Source: Capra hircus
Lineage: Eukaryota > Chordata > Mammalia > Artiodactyla > Bovidae
DNA: 64,000 nucleotides
Reading direction: 5' to 3'
NCBI RefSeq assembly: GCF_001704415.2
Contig: NC_030821.1
Span: forward strand, 39,167,210-39,231,209
Shown here: piece after piece, positions 12,333 to 23,925 of the stretch
How the letters are laid out: each line of letters starts with the position of its first letter
How positions within the stretch are numbered: the first letter of the stretch is position 1
Notes under the pieces: model-generated
What the model was told of the DNA's origin: nothing
Databases searched by the model: none
The model's input: the letters and a program-made list of their open reading frames with translations, nothing else
Made by a program: the position numbers and the translations under genes

Positions 12333-12491
12333 CTGCTGCTGCTGCTGCTGCTAAGTTGCTTCAGTCGTGTCTGACTCTCTGTGACCCCATAGACAGCAGC
12401 CCATCAGGCTCCACCGTCCCTGAGATTCTCCAGGCAAGAACACTGGAGTGGGTTGCCATTTCCTTCTCCAATGCATGAAAGTGAAAAGTGA
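12333..12491 (-). mobile_element. Bov-A2 SINE, one arm plus linker, with target-site duplication
   Basis: Begins with a (GCT)6-7 run, then one BovA unit and the GCATGAAAGTGAAAAGTG linker that joins the two units in full Bov-A2. AAAGGCAATG flanks it at 12323-12332 and 12492-12501. Confidence 0.92.
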
Positions 12492-12691
12492 AAAGGCAAT
12501 GAGAAGCCACCAAAATATTTTAAGTGGAGAAGTGACCCAATCAGATATCAATTTTACGAATTTCCACCTTGGCTATCATACATAGAACAGATTAGAGGTG
12601 GGTAAGATTTTTTCTTTGCAAAGACTGTCCTATTCTTACACTTTTTTCTTGCTCTTCTCTGGCATTTGCTCTGAGACCATTTTACAAAGGT

Positions 12692-12893
12692 TTTCCTAGG
12701 TGGCTCCGTAATAAAGAATCCACCTGGCAGTGCAGGAGATGTAGGTTTGATCCCTGGGTAGGGAAGATCCCCTGGAAGAGGAAATGGCAACCTATTCTAG
12801 AAAACCCCACAGACAGAGGAGCCTGGTGAGCTACAATCCATAAGGTCGTAAAGAGCTGGACATGACTGAGCAACTGAGCACCCACACACAGAA
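12692..12893 (+). mobile_element. Bov-tA SINE
   Basis: Plus copy with degraded tRNA head (TTCCTAGGTGGCTCCGTAAT) and a BovA body ending GACATGACTGAGCAACTGAG. Confidence 0.9.
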
Positions 12894-12957
12894 TTTTACA
12901 AAACTGAAACTCTAGAAAGAAGAATAAAAGCTAGTTTAACAAAAAGGTTGTATGTGA

Positions 12958-13058
12958 TTTTGTTTTTTTTTTAAATTTTTATTTATTTATTTATTTATTT
13001 ATTTTTAAATTTTTTATTTTTTTTATAATAGACTTTCTATAATAGGCATTCTATAACT
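12958..13058. repeat. T-rich low complexity with (TTTA)n
   Basis: Runs of T with about six TTTA units. It could be the remains of a poly(A)/TTTA tail. Confidence 0.8.
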
Positions 13059-13067
13059 GCTCATGTT

Positions 13068-13205
13068 GTCAATGCAGGAGACACAGTTTCTCCCCCTGGG
13101 TTGGGAAGATTCTCTGAGGAAGGAAATGGCAACTTGCTCTACTACTCTTGCCTGGATGATCCCATGGACAGAGGAGCCTGGCAGGCTACAGTCCATGGAC
13201 ATGAC
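13068..13205 (+). mobile_element. Bov-tA SINE, truncated
   Basis: Lacks the first part of the tRNA head; begins AATGCAGGAGACAC. A deletion near the 3' end joins TCCATGG to ACATGAC. Confidence 0.82.
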
Positions 13206-13210
13206 ATAGA

Positions 13211-13705
13211 CTAAACATCAACAACAATAATAAATTTTCCACTCCTTTTGTGATAATACATAACTAGGCTTGATTTATAGCTCTGGACTAGAAATTATTA
13301 TTGTTTTCTTCTGTAACCATGATCTTCATATTGAATGCAGCAACATTAAAAGTTTCCCAGAGAGGTATTATTTAAAGATTAAACTCTAGGGGAAATCTTT
13401 GAGGACTTTTGTTGTTCCTCATTATTTTTAATAGTGTATAATTTAGTAAGTAACTGTTCTCCTCCCAGTATATAATAAAAAACGTATATAGGCGAAATAT
13501 TGTGGTGACATGAGTGCTTATTAATGAATAAACAAATAAGTTACAGACAGAAAATTGTTGACAACTGCTTAAATTTATAAGTGGTTCTTACTGTTGTGTT
13601 AAATGTTGTATTCCTTCAGCAGAATATCTATTTTGGTAACATGTTTGGGCTTTGTGGCCACAATAATTGTGAGTGGAAACATATTTATTTATACCCTATT
13701 CTATA
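13211..13705. other. Unassigned flank
   Basis: AT-rich sequence with no recognised element. Confidence 0.55.
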
Positions 13706-13711
13706 CAATGC

Positions 13712-14653
13712 CCTGGTTCAAAATTGGGAAAGGAGTACATCAAGGCTGCATATTGTCATTCTGCTTATGTAACTTACATGCAGAGTACATCATGAGAAAT
13801 TCTGGGCTGGATGAACACAAGCTGGAATCAAAATTGCCAGGAGAAATATCAGTCACCTCAGATATGCAGATGACATCACCCTTGTGGCAGAAATAGAAGA
13901 GAAACTAAAGAGCTTTTTGATGAAGGTGAAAGAGGAGAGTGAAAAAGCTGGTTTGAAACTCAACATTCAAAAAACCAAGATCATGGCATCTGGTTTTATC
14001 ACTTCATGGGAAATAGATGGGGAAACAGTGGAAACAGTGGCTGACTTTATTTTTCTGGGCTTCAAAATCACTGGAGATGGTGACTGCAGCCATGAAATTA
14101 AAAGACGCTTACTCCTTGGAAGAAAAGTTATGAGCAACCTAGATAGTATATTCAAAAGCAGAGACATTACTTTGCCAACAAAGGTCCGTCTAGTCAAGGC
14201 TATGGTTTTTCCAGTGGTCATGTATGGATGTGAGATTTGGACTGTGAAGAAAGCTGAGTGCTGAAGAATTGATGCTTTTGAACTGTGGTGTTGGAGAAGA
14301 CTCTTGATAGTCCCTTGGACTGCAAGGAGATCCAACTAGTCCATCTTAAAGGAGATCAGTCCTGGGTGTTCATTGGAAGGACTGATGTTGAAGCTGAAAC
14401 TCCAATACATTGGTCACCTGATGCAAAGAGCTGACTCATTAGAAAAAACCCTGATGCTGGGAAAGATTGGGGGCAGGAGGAGAAGGGGACAACCCAGGAT
14501 GAGATGGTTGGATGGCATCACTGACTCAATGGAGATGGGTTTGAGTGAACTCCGGGAGTCGATGATGGACAGGGAGGCCTGGCATGCTGCGGTTCATGGG
14601 GTCACAAAGAATCGGACACAGCTGAGTGATTGAACTGAACTGAACTGAACTGA
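13712..14653 (+). mobile_element. BovB LINE, 5'-truncated
   Basis: Starts at CTGGTTCAAAATTGGGAAAG, with several frameshifts and an internal stop after Ala-Glu-Cys near 14264. It ends with (TGAAC)n at about 14632-14653. More diverged than the copy at 9091. It faces a second BovB on the other strand 262 bp away. Confidence 0.94.
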
Positions 14654-14914
14654 TACCTTTATGAGGTTGGTACTATTATCATTCTCCAAATTTATCTGAA
14701 TAAACAGAGGGAGAGGAGTTAAGCTCCTTGCTGTAGGTTGTAGGTTTTGAGACTGGTACAGAACACCGAAGGAGTAAGAGTGAGAGTAGATCGGCCCAGG
14801 GACTGATCCCTGAGGGGCTCCAACACCTAGAGGTTGGGTAGAAGCAGAAGATTCTGCAAAGGAGAGGGAGAAGCAGCAACACTGAGATGAAAGGAAAGCC
14901 AAAATAACTTAGGG
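14654..14914. other. Spacer between two opposed BovB copies
   Basis: About 260 bp of apparently unique sequence. Its right end supplies the target duplication of the next BovB. Confidence 0.6.
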
Positions 14915-16044
14915 TTCAGTTCAGTTCAGTTCAGTCACTCAGTCGTGTCCGACTCTTTGCGACCCCATGAATCCCAGCACACCAGGCCTCCCTGTCCATC
15001 ACCATCCTGGAGTTCACTCAGACTCATGTCCATCGAGTCCGTGATGCCATCCAACCATCTCATCCTGGGTCGCCCCCTTCTCCTCCTGCCCCCAATCCCT
15101 CCCAGCATCAGAGTCTTCTCCAATGAGTCAACTCTTCGCATGAGGTGTCCAAAGTACTGGAGTTTCAGCTTTAGCATCATTCGCTCCAAAGAAATCCCAG
15201 AGCTGATCTCCTTCAGAATGGACTGGTTGGATCTCCTTGCAGTCCAAGGGACTCTCAAGAATCTTCTCCAACACCACAGTTCAAAAGCATCAATACTTTG
15301 GTGCTCAGCTTTCTTCACAGTCCAACTCTCACATCCATACATGACCACTGGAAAAACCATAGCCTTGACTAGATGGACCTTAGTTGGCAAAGTAATGTCT
15401 CTGCTTTTTAATATGTCATCTAGGTTGGTCATAACTTTTCTTCCAAGGAGTAAGGGTCTTTTAATTTCATGGCTGCAGTCACCATCTGCAGTGATTTGGG
15501 AGCCCCCCCAAATAAAGTCTGATATTGTTTCCACTATTTCCCCATCTATTTCCCATGAAGTGATGGGACCTGATGCCATAATCTTTGTTTTCTGAATGTT
15601 GAGCTTTAAGCCAAGTTTTTCACTCTCCTCTTTCACTTTCATCAAGAGGCTTTTAATTCCTCTTCACTTTCTGCCATAAGGGTGGTGTCATCTGCATATC
15701 TGAGGTTATTGATGTTTCTCCCAGCAATCTTGATTCCAGCTTGTGTTTCTTCCAGTCCAGCATTTCTCATGATGTACTCTGCATATAAGTTAAATAAGCA
15801 GGGTGACAATATACAGCCTTGACACACTCCTTTTCCTATTTGAAACCAGTCTGTTGTTCCATGTCGAGGTCTAACTGTTGCTTTCTGACCTGCATACAGA
15901 TTTCTCAAGAGGCAGATCAGGTGGTCTGGTATTCCGATCTCTCTCAGAATTTTCCACAGTTTCTTGTGATCCACACAGTCAAAGGCTTTGGCATAGTCAA
16001 TAAAGCAGAAATAGATGTTTTTCTGGAATTCTCTTACTTTTTCC
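14915..16044 (-). mobile_element. BovB LINE, 5'-truncated, long open RT segments
   Basis: Minus orientation. Two long open segments are present: 16046-15642 with the motif A Phe-Asp-Cys-Val-Asp-His, motif B Gln-Gly-Cys-Ile-Leu-Ser-Pro and YADD, and 15645-14935 with the C-terminal block to the end. They are separated by a frameshift near 15645. The 3' tail on the plus strand is TTCAGTTCAGTTCAG. AACTTAGGG at 14906-14914 and AACTTAAGG at 16045-16053 are a probable 9-bp target-site duplication with one mismatch. Confidence 0.95.
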
Positions 16045-16053
16045 AACTTAAGG

Positions 16054-16689
16054 TAGTGACTGCCAAGTGAAGAAAGATGTCATGGAGGACAGAGTCATCA
16101 GTTATGCCAAGTAATAGGTCAGATAAGATGAGGGTTGAGTATTTTCCATTTTGCATCTGGCACCTGGAAATCACTGATAACCTGACCAGCACAGTGTAGA
16201 TGTCGTAGAGTGGCGGTGAAAGCCTTATAGGAGAGGGTTCATGAGAGAAGAGGAGACACAGCGTAGTGAGGGCACTCTTAGGAATTTTCTGCAAGAGGGA
16301 AATGTCAATAGCTAGTGGGAAAAATCAATAAAAACTGGTTTATAGTGGGAGAAATAATAGGCCATTTGAATGTTGAAACTGTAGAAAGAAAAACATGATG
16401 AACTGGAAGGGAGAGGAGAGAATACCTGGAGTGATCTCTTGGAGCTGGTGAGAGGAGGTGGGATCTAGGGCACAGATGGAAGGGCTGCCTTTGAACAGCA
16501 CACCTGTAGTAACAGACAGGATGGCCGAGTGGAAGTGTGGAAGGGGGCTAAGTGTTAGTGGGAGTGTGTGGAAATGATCGTACAATTGTTTCATCTGTGC
16601 AATGAAGGAGACTCATAAGCTAAGTGTGAGGACAGGTAAGAGGAGGTATTTGAATTTTCAGGTGGTTTGAGAGAGTATAAGAATAATAA
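16054..16689. other. Unassigned flank
   Basis: About 0.6 kb without a recognised element. Confidence 0.55.
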
Positions 16690-16831
16690 ACTACTGTGCT
16701 TAAAACAGATAGCTAGTAGGAACTTGGTGCATAGCACAGGTTGCTCATCTTGGTGCTCTGTGTTGACCTAGATGGGTGGGATGGTGGGGGGATGGGTAGG
16801 AGGGAGGTCCAAGAGGGAGGGGATGTATATG

Positions 16832-16835
<4 letters not shown>

Positions 16836-16869
<34 letters not shown>
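16836..16869. repeat. (GT)n microsatellite
   Basis: About 16 GT units, grown inside the L1 3' UTR, where the ancestral sequence has short TATGTGTATA text. Confidence 0.97.
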
Positions 16870-16870
<1 letters not shown>

Positions 16871-17087
16871 ATGCGAAGTAGTTTCAAGTCATGTCTGACT
16901 CTTCGTGACCCTATCAACTACAGTCTGACAGGCTCCTCTGTCCATGGAATTCTCCAAGCAAGAATAGTAGAGTGGGTTGCCATGTCCTTTTCCAGGGAAT
17001 CTTCCCAACCCAGGGATTGAACCTGACTTTCCTGTGTCTCCTATATTGGCAGGCAGATTCTTTACCACTAAGGCCACCTGGAAAGCC
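16868..17087 (-). mobile_element. Bov-tA SINE nested in L1
   Basis: Reverse copy, complete, ending GGCCACCTGGAAAGCCC. It is inserted beside the GT repeat. Confidence 0.92.
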
Positions 17088-17185
17088 CAGATATATGTAT
17101 AGTTGATTCAGTTTGTTATAAGGCAGAAACTAACACAACATTGTAAAGCGATTATATTCCGATTAAAAAAAAGAAGAATAAAGCA

Positions 17186-17880
17186 GGAGAAATAAAATGT
17201 GATTTCTGGGGAAAATTAAGGGCTCACCTGGGGTTCATGTTCATGAAGTTAAAGAAAGACCAGTGAGAATAGCTGTGTGGTATCTACAGTTGTGTTCATC
17301 TGCGTTGGTCCAAGCATGGACTAGATAGAATTAATTTAGCTGGCACGTGAGTCTGGCCAACTGAGAACAACATATTAAGGGAGGGAGTTGTAGGGAGGGA
17401 TAAGGTAGAGATTGCAATAATTGTCCATGGAAAATAAGCTGGTAAGGAGGGAAGGGATGACTGAGGAAAGTAAGGAACATGGAAAGGTTCTATCAAGGAG
17501 CTGGAGTCTCAGAGTGAGTGAAAGATAGGAGTTCAGGTGCCAAAGGAAAGGCAGGAGGTGGTGATCAAAGAGTGGGATGGTAGAATGGAGATAATGGGGG
17601 ATTATGATTATTGATAATAACTGATAATAATATGATTATTGATGAGGTCTAGGAGATAACCAGTAGACTGAGTGATTGAAGAGCAAGATCAATAGAGGAG
17701 GGGAGGTCAAGGAGCTCAGCAGAATGTGGGAACTTCATCTGGAAGGATATTGCCAGTAATGCAGAAGTAGAGTGGAAGAGGGCAAAAGCGATCCAGGAAA
17801 TGAGGGAAACGCCACCTGGGGGTTAGTGGTGAACCCTAGCAGTGAAGATAAGAGGTTGAATAGTCTGGTGACGTGAGATG
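17186..17880. other. Unassigned flank
   Basis: Purine-rich sequence without a recognised element. A short GATTATTGATAATAA-type simple repeat lies near 17605-17645. Confidence 0.55.
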
Positions 17881-17886
17881 CAAGGG

Positions 17887-18085
17887 GGCTTCCCAGGTGG
17901 TGTTAGTGGTAAGGAACCCACCTGCCAGCGCAGGAGACATAAGAGACCCGGGTTTGATCCCCGGGTAGAGGGCGTGGAAACCTTCTCCAGTATTCTTGCC
18001 TGGAGAATCCCATGGACAAAGGAGTCTGGCAGGCTACAGTCCATGGGGTCGCACACGACTGAAGTGACTTAGCACGCATGCACAC
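17887..18085 (+). mobile_element. Bov-tA SINE
   Basis: Complete plus copy from GGGCTTCCCAGGTGG to GACTTAGCACGCATGC. GAGATGCAAG before and GAGAAGCAAG after may be the target duplication, with one mismatch. Confidence 0.92.
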
Positions 18086-18090
18086 GAGAA

Positions 18091-18612
18091 GCAAGTGCGG
18101 GTGTTTTAGGGAGGAGTTAGAATGATCCGAAAGTGGGAAATACGAGTGCAGTCCTTGAGAAGCCTACAGGGGAAGCAGAATCCTCAGGGGAGAGAGGGAA
18201 AGACATTGTTTCCACTGGGACTTTCCACTGGGAAAGACATTGTTTACATGGGGAATTTGAGGCTTAAAAGAGACAATGCGCACACAGTATTCAGCACAGA
18301 AATGCCAGGGATTTTTTTTCTTTTTCTTTTTGTTACCAAACCCTGAGAACTGTGCCGGAGCTGGACTTTCCCATTTTGGAAGAGAGTTCAGTTCAGTTAG
18401 ACTCCATTTCTTCAGGAACAAATGGTAGCTTCAGGCTTCAGAGCCCTGGAGGAGCTACTCACTGAAGTGGCATGACTAGCAAACAGAATCAAGAGCCTGC
18501 GTGGTGTGATCTGTTGGGACCAGTGTTGGTTTCACTGGTGCCAGTTGCTTAAAGTGTTACCATTAAACTCCTATCAAGGAGTTGCCTCTGAGTGATTTTA
18601 TTCTGTTTTTCC
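18091..18612. other. Unassigned flank
   Basis: No recognised element. CACTGGGACTTTCCACTGGGAAAGACATTGTTT near 18211-18244 contains a short local duplication. Confidence 0.5.
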
Positions 18613-18616
18613 TTTA

Positions 18617-18832
18617 TGTGCGTGCTAAGTCCCTTCAGCTGAGTCCGACTCTTTGCGACCCTATGGACTGTAGCCCACCAGGCTCCTCTGTCTATGGGGA
18701 TTCTCCAGGCAAGAATATTGGAGTGGGTTGCCATGCCCTCCTCCAGGGGATCTTCCAGACCCAGGGATCAAACCCAAGTCTCTTCCGTCTCCTGCACTGG
18801 CAGGCGGGTTCTTTACCACTAGCGCCACCTGG
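18617..18832 (-). mobile_element. Bov-tA SINE
   Basis: Complete reverse copy ending at TAGCGCCACCTGGTG. Confidence 0.92.
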
Positions 18833-19076
18833 TGTTAAAAAGTTTTCCCTTTTCTGCAGAGGTTTATTTTTCTGATCATCTAAAATGGTCTTTTGTATAT
18901 CTAAAGCTTAATTTCATGCTCAGATAATTTGAAACCAAAAAGAAACTGTCAGACCATGGAGGAAGGAAAGAAGATGGGAACTCATATTAAGTGCTGATTA
19001 TGCCAAGCATTATGGTAAGGATTTTCCTCGTTTGAATTCTTTCATTCATTTGTTCATTCTTTCATTAACTCACCAA

Positions 19077-19077
<1 letters not shown>

Positions 19078-19118
<41 letters not shown>
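19078..19118. repeat. (GT)n microsatellite
   Basis: About 20 uninterrupted GT units, the longest in the window, and probably polymorphic. Confidence 0.98.
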
Positions 19119-19120
<2 letters not shown>

Positions 19121-19222
19121 CGAATCCTTGCTAAATACTAGGTATTTAGCAATAAAATAGACAGAGATTTTCCTCCTTGGAGGAGCTTAAGGTTAAATGA
19201 GAGAAACAGCTAAGCAAACAGA

Positions 19223-19275
19223 AATTATAATATAATGGGACATTAATAATTAATAATGTTAATAATTAATAATTT
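19223..19275. repeat. (TAATAATTAA)n-type AT repeat
   Basis: Three or four imperfect units of ATTAATAATTAATAATG. Confidence 0.8.
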
Positions 19276-19308
19276 AAAAATATTTAGTAAGCACTAGGTA
19301 CTCTGTAA

Positions 19309-19430
19309 CCCACTCCAGTGTTCTTGCCTGGAGAATCCGAGGGACAGGGGAGCCTGGTGGGCTGCTGTCTATGGGGTCGCGCAGGGTCGGACATGACTGA
19401 AGCGACTTAGCAGCAGCAGCAGCAGCAGCG
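19309..19430 (+). mobile_element. Bov-A2 unit with (CAG)n tail and perfect target-site duplication
   Basis: One BovA unit ending GACTTAG then (CAG)6-7. GGTACTCTGTAA at 19297-19308 is repeated exactly at 19431-19442. Confidence 0.95.
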
Positions 19431-19442
19431 GGTACTCTGTAA

Positions 19443-20764
19443 AGATCCTTTACATTGGTTCATTTAATCTTGTCTGCAGCCTTCTCAGACACCATGTTAA
19501 TGATCTCATAATAAAGCTGTGTTACAAACCATTTCAAACCTCGGTGGCTCATGACCACAAATATTTACTTCTCTTGCATTCTTTTTTCTGCTTTAGACTA
19601 TTGGTCAGCTGGACTTGGCTCCAGGCTTCTGGATTCAGGTCTGCTCATGTGTCTCCGTGTTCTCCCTTTTATAGCAGTTCTTCCAGGACATATTAAAGCC
19701 CTCACTCACGGCAAATCCATTAGTAAACCCCTGGTCAAGGTCTGATGCATGGTCAAGCCCAGCACCAGTGGGTGGGGGATGTCCTCTGCCTCCTCAATTG
19801 AGAGTTCCTGCAGGCACAAGGTGAGAGTGAAGAGCTGAGAACAGTGATTCAGTCAAGCGTAGGTGCTGACTATTGTGTCATCTCCAGCTTACCAGTGAGG
19901 ACATTTAAAGAAGGTAAGCAACTTGCCCAGGGTGAGAGAGCTGGGAACCTTGATCCCTGGATCCCATGCCCTTGACCACGACACTATTTTGCACAGGCTA
20001 CTTAGGAAGGACATAGGGGAGGTGGCTAAGGGTTTAAGCAGGATGTGTAGGAAAGGAAGGGCCTGGAGCTGGTCCTGAGTAAGATTTGGCCAGACTGGGA
20101 GTTTCTATCTGGTTTAGCAGCAAGGAGGGCATAGGTAGCGGTAAAAGCAGTTTCACTGGAGAGGTGAGAACAGAAGGCAGGTGGGTGAGTTAAATGGTAC
20201 ATGGGAGGTGTGGAAAGAGAAACAGGCTCTGGAAGCTTGACTAAGGTGGGTAGGAAAAAAAAATAAAACACCAGGATGGGAATAAGATAGAAGATTAGCA
20301 TTGGGGATTTTTTCTTCAGAGACCTGAAAGTTAATAGAGAGGTCATGTTGCATTAAGGTTTGATCTCTAGAATATCCATCACATCCTTGCCCTTCTGTAC
20401 AAGATGTCCTGCTGGATGGTGGGAGGTGAGGCGAGAGAAGAGTTGAATGTGACTCAAAAAAAGAGGGAGAGGGAATGATTTCAATGATTGTGTGTGCTTT
20501 TGCATATAACGTGTAGTCTCCCTCAGTGTCTGTCTTGTAGCCTACAGAACTGAATCGATACATTTATTTAATTGGCATTAAATACAATAAATATGAGGTA
20601 ACATATGTATCACAAGCAGGTTTGAAAAGATTTTCTTGATGTCCCCATTGCTTGAAATGGAATCCTACACAATATTCCAAGCTCATGGTAGGTTAGTAAA
20701 ACTTACTCCATTCTTTCACATACAAAAGGGTCTGCTGAAGCCTCAGTCATGGAACTATGTGGGT
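19443..20764. other. Old diverged sequence, family not assigned
   Basis: MIR-like phrases at 19440-19500 and 19875-19990 (GGTAAGCAACTTGCCCAGGG) may be one old minus-strand MIR split by other sequence. 19505-19800 resembles an old interspersed repeat that I cannot name. The rest is unassigned. Confidence 0.4.
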
Positions 20765-21752
20765 CCAGTTCAGTTCACTTCTGCCGCTCAGTCGTGTTCG
20801 ACTCCTTGTGACCCCATGGACTGCAGCATGCCAAGCCTCCCTGTCCATCACCAACTCCTGGAGTTTACTCAAACTCATGTCCATTGCATTGGTGATGCCA
20901 TCCAATCATCTCATCTCCTGTTGTCCCCTTCTCCTCTTGCCTTCAGTCTTGTCTAGCATCAGGGTCTTTTCAAATGAGTCAGTTCTTCACAATCAAGTGG
21001 CAAAGTATTGAAGTTTCACCTTCAGCATCAATCCTTCCAGTGAATATTCAGGACTGATTTCCTTTAGGATTGACTGGTCGAATCTCCTTGCAGTCCAAGG
21101 GACTCTCAAGAGTCTTCTCCAACACCACAGTTCAAAAGCATCAATTCTTTGGTGCTCAGCCTTCTTTATAGTCCAAGTCTCACATCCACACATGACTACT
21201 GGAAAAATCACAGCTTTGACTAAATGGACCTTTGTTGGCAAAGCAATGTCTCTGCTTTTTAATAAACTAGGTTGGTCAAGTTTGGTCTAGGTTGGTCATA
21301 ACTTTCCTTCTAAGGAGCAAGCGTCTTTTGATTTCATGGCTGCAGTCACCATCTGCAATGATTTTGGAGCCCCCCAAAATAAAGTCTGACACTGTTTCCA
21401 CTGTTTCCCCATCTATTTGCCATGAAATGATGGGACCAGATGCCATGATCTTAGTTTTCTGAATATTGAGTTTTAAGCCAACTTTTTCACTCTCCTCTTT
21501 CACTTTCATCAAGAGGCTTTTTAGTTCCTCTTCACTTTCTGCCATAAGGGTAGTGTCATCTACATATCTGAGGTTACTGATATTTCTCCTGGCAATCTTG
21601 ATTCCAGCTTGTGCTTCTTACAGCCCAGCGTTTCTCATGATGTACTCTGCATATAAGTTAAATAAGCGGAGTGACAACATACAGCCTTGATGTACTCCTT
21701 TCCCGATTTGGGAAAGTACAACAACAGCAAAGTCTGTTGTTCCATGTGGACT
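20765..21752 (-). mobile_element. BovB LINE, 5'-truncated
   Basis: Reverse copy with the C-terminal block (21241-20993), the Ala-Glu-Ser-Glu-Glu-Glu-Leu segment (21545-21276) and several indels. Near 21712-21735 about 20 bp (AGTACAACAACAGCAAAG) interrupts the otherwise normal order. Confidence 0.93.
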
Positions 21753-21830
21753 TGGAAAGTATAACTTTTAGAGGTAGTTGGTATAAGCATGCATGTGAAG
21801 CTTTTCACATGCCAGAATTCATACAAGGAT

Positions 21831-21831
<1 letters not shown>

Positions 21832-21863
<32 letters not shown>

Positions 21864-21905
21864 TTTATTGGTGTATAATTGCTTTACAATGTTGTGTATC
21901 ATCCA
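21832..21905 (-). mobile_element. L1 3' end fragment
   Basis: T-rich tail followed by ATTGGTGTATAATTGCTTTAC and AATGTTGTGT, the complement of the ruminant L1 3' terminus. Very short, truncated copy. Confidence 0.8.
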
Positions 21906-23715
21906 AAGTTTTGAACTTTCACTTTGTTATCTTTTAAAACAATGCAGGTGACTACAGCTCAAAATAAACCAATGAAGAAATTCAATTTGCCTTTCAGTAT
22001 TTGAGATAAATAGTTCACTTGGTTAGGTCAGGTTTGCTTTAAAATATCACAGCTTAAATTGGTTTCTTTGACATTTATGATTCAAATGAATTGAAAATAT
22101 GTGAGCAACTTGAAAGTGGTTGAAACATTCAATTCTGGACCAGAGATGATGTGGCTGGCTAGGAGATGCATTATGTGATTGTGAAAAGAATTTCAATTCA
22201 TTAATATTTATTAGTGGATAACAAGGAATCTCAAAGTTAAAGGGTCATAAAATAAAAAGAGCTCATCCCGTTCCTGATATGTGTCTGTCACAGATGGGAG
22301 CTTTGCTCTGCTTTATCTTCTTCCAGGTCACCATAGGAGGGGAAAACCAGGCATGGTGAATCGGGAATTGACTTTTAAGGTTTCTGCCTGGAAAAGGCAC
22401 CAGTTACTCCAGCGCATATTACACCGAGCAGAGCACGTCACACAACCACACCTCACTAGAAGTGTCAGGGAAGTGGAATCAATCCCAGAAGGAAAGAAGC
22501 CAAACATATTCAGTGAACAGCACTAATGATGAGCAAATGGAAGGTATCCTAGTTGTCATCAGCACTATTCTGATTCTGACTGTGGTCTGGACTGCAGGTG
22601 GCCATGGTCTCTGCTCACCCCTCCTGATTCTCTTTCCATCTTTCTGCACTCGGCTCAGCTCCAGAGGCTGACGTCTATGCAATGCATCTCCTGGGCTCCC
22701 TTGCCCTCTGGTTTCTCATTGGATTTGACCACTGCAACTCTTTGGCTATAGTTTGAAGAGTTAGAGAAGAAAGATGCCAGGATATCTATTCTATGGATCC
22801 TTCCTTGCTGGGCTGCATTTGTTAGAGGCTGAATTCTTCTCTTCAAGGTCAAAGGCCCTAATCAGACAGGCTTCTTCTATAGCTACAACTGTCTCTAGGG
22901 TCTGTAGTCCTCAGATGGAAATGGCTTCTTTCTGGTGGTACACCCAAGGTCCTTCACCACCCTTTGCTGACTTCTTTTAATCTGTCCACATCCTCATAGA
23001 AAGAGAATCTTCACTAAATATATGTCATTTACCCTTTATAGTATGCTATCTGTTTCTTGCCAGGGGGTATGATCAGTAAAAGTGTAATGACTCTTGGATC
23101 TACAGTTTTGGTGGGCAACAGGCTGGCTAAGAGCTGCTCAGATTCCATAGAGGGTGTGTCCTCCAATGCCCCAAGGAGAATGAAGGAACAGGAAGATCTG
23201 CTTAGGTCACAGAGCAGAGTCATGGACTGGGAAGCTCCTCTCTGGGAGCAAGATAGAAGCAAGGAGTGATCCCTATTCTCAAGGACAGAGGAGCCTCTCA
23301 ACAGCACACCAGAATTTCTATCATCAGTGAATGCCATGTGTTCCCTATTGCTTCCTCTTTGAACAAGCTTGTTTGTTGTTGATTATCTGTCCCCATTTCA
23401 CCATCGTGTATTGACTGTATTAGGGAAGGTCAGCTGTCTTTTTAATTTATTAATCTCTGGTCGAGAGGACACATGTCCACATCTGTTGGAGAGGGTACTG
23501 TGCATCACAATGGACACTGAGCCTGATGTCAAGGCCAAATGCGATTTAGGGATTTTACATCTTAGGGACAGAGTGAATGTGTTTATATCAGGGGAGAAGA
23601 GTGAACCTGCTACTTGGTGACCAGTAGGGTGATAGTCATTGGCGCTGGCTTTCCTTCTGAGTTTATGATGGAATGACACTTTTCTGCTCATTTCCTGCAT
23701 TAAATGTGGTTGTAT
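21906..23715. other. Unassigned flank with probable old repeats
   Basis: About 1.8 kb. 22320-22500 and 22640-23000 look like eroded interspersed repeats, but I cannot assign a family. No gene is recognised. Confidence 0.45.
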
Positions 23716-23719
23716 CACT

Positions 23720-23922
23720 TTCTTGGTAGAGCAAGTGGTAAAGAGTCTACCTGCCAATGCAGGAGACACAAGAGATGAGGGCTCGATCCCTGGGTTGGGA
23801 AGATCCTTGGAGAAGGAAATGGCAGTCCATTTCAGTATTTCTTGCCAGGAAAATTCCATAAACAGAGGAGCCTGGTGGGCTACAGTCCATGGGGTCACAG
23901 AGTCAGACACGACTGAGCACAC
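23720..23922 (+). mobile_element. Bov-tA SINE
   Basis: Plus copy. The head is diverged (CTTGGTAGAGCAAGTGG) and the body is complete to GACACGACTGAGC. Confidence 0.9.
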
Positions 23923-23925
23923 ACA

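Larger units (their letters stand above)
16690..17185 (+). mobile_element. Ruminant L1 3' UTR, split by a GT microsatellite and a Bov-tA
   Basis: Left part has the L1 3' text TAGCACAGGTTGCTCATC and GGGTGGGATGG. Right part (17088-17185) has CAGAAACTAACACAACATTG and TAAAGCGATTATATTCC. The two halves join once the GT run and the SINE are removed. Confidence 0.85.

Noticed and set aside
12333..12352. (GCT)n and (CAG)n runs as possible disease-type triplet repeats
   Set aside because: They are the standard tails of Bov-A2 SINEs, six or seven units long and non-coding.
14945..15595. A 216-codon plus-strand open frame
   Set aside because: It is the mirror strand of the BovB reverse transcriptase; the recurring Ser-Ile-Ser-His-Glu-Val text is complementary to conserved RT codons.
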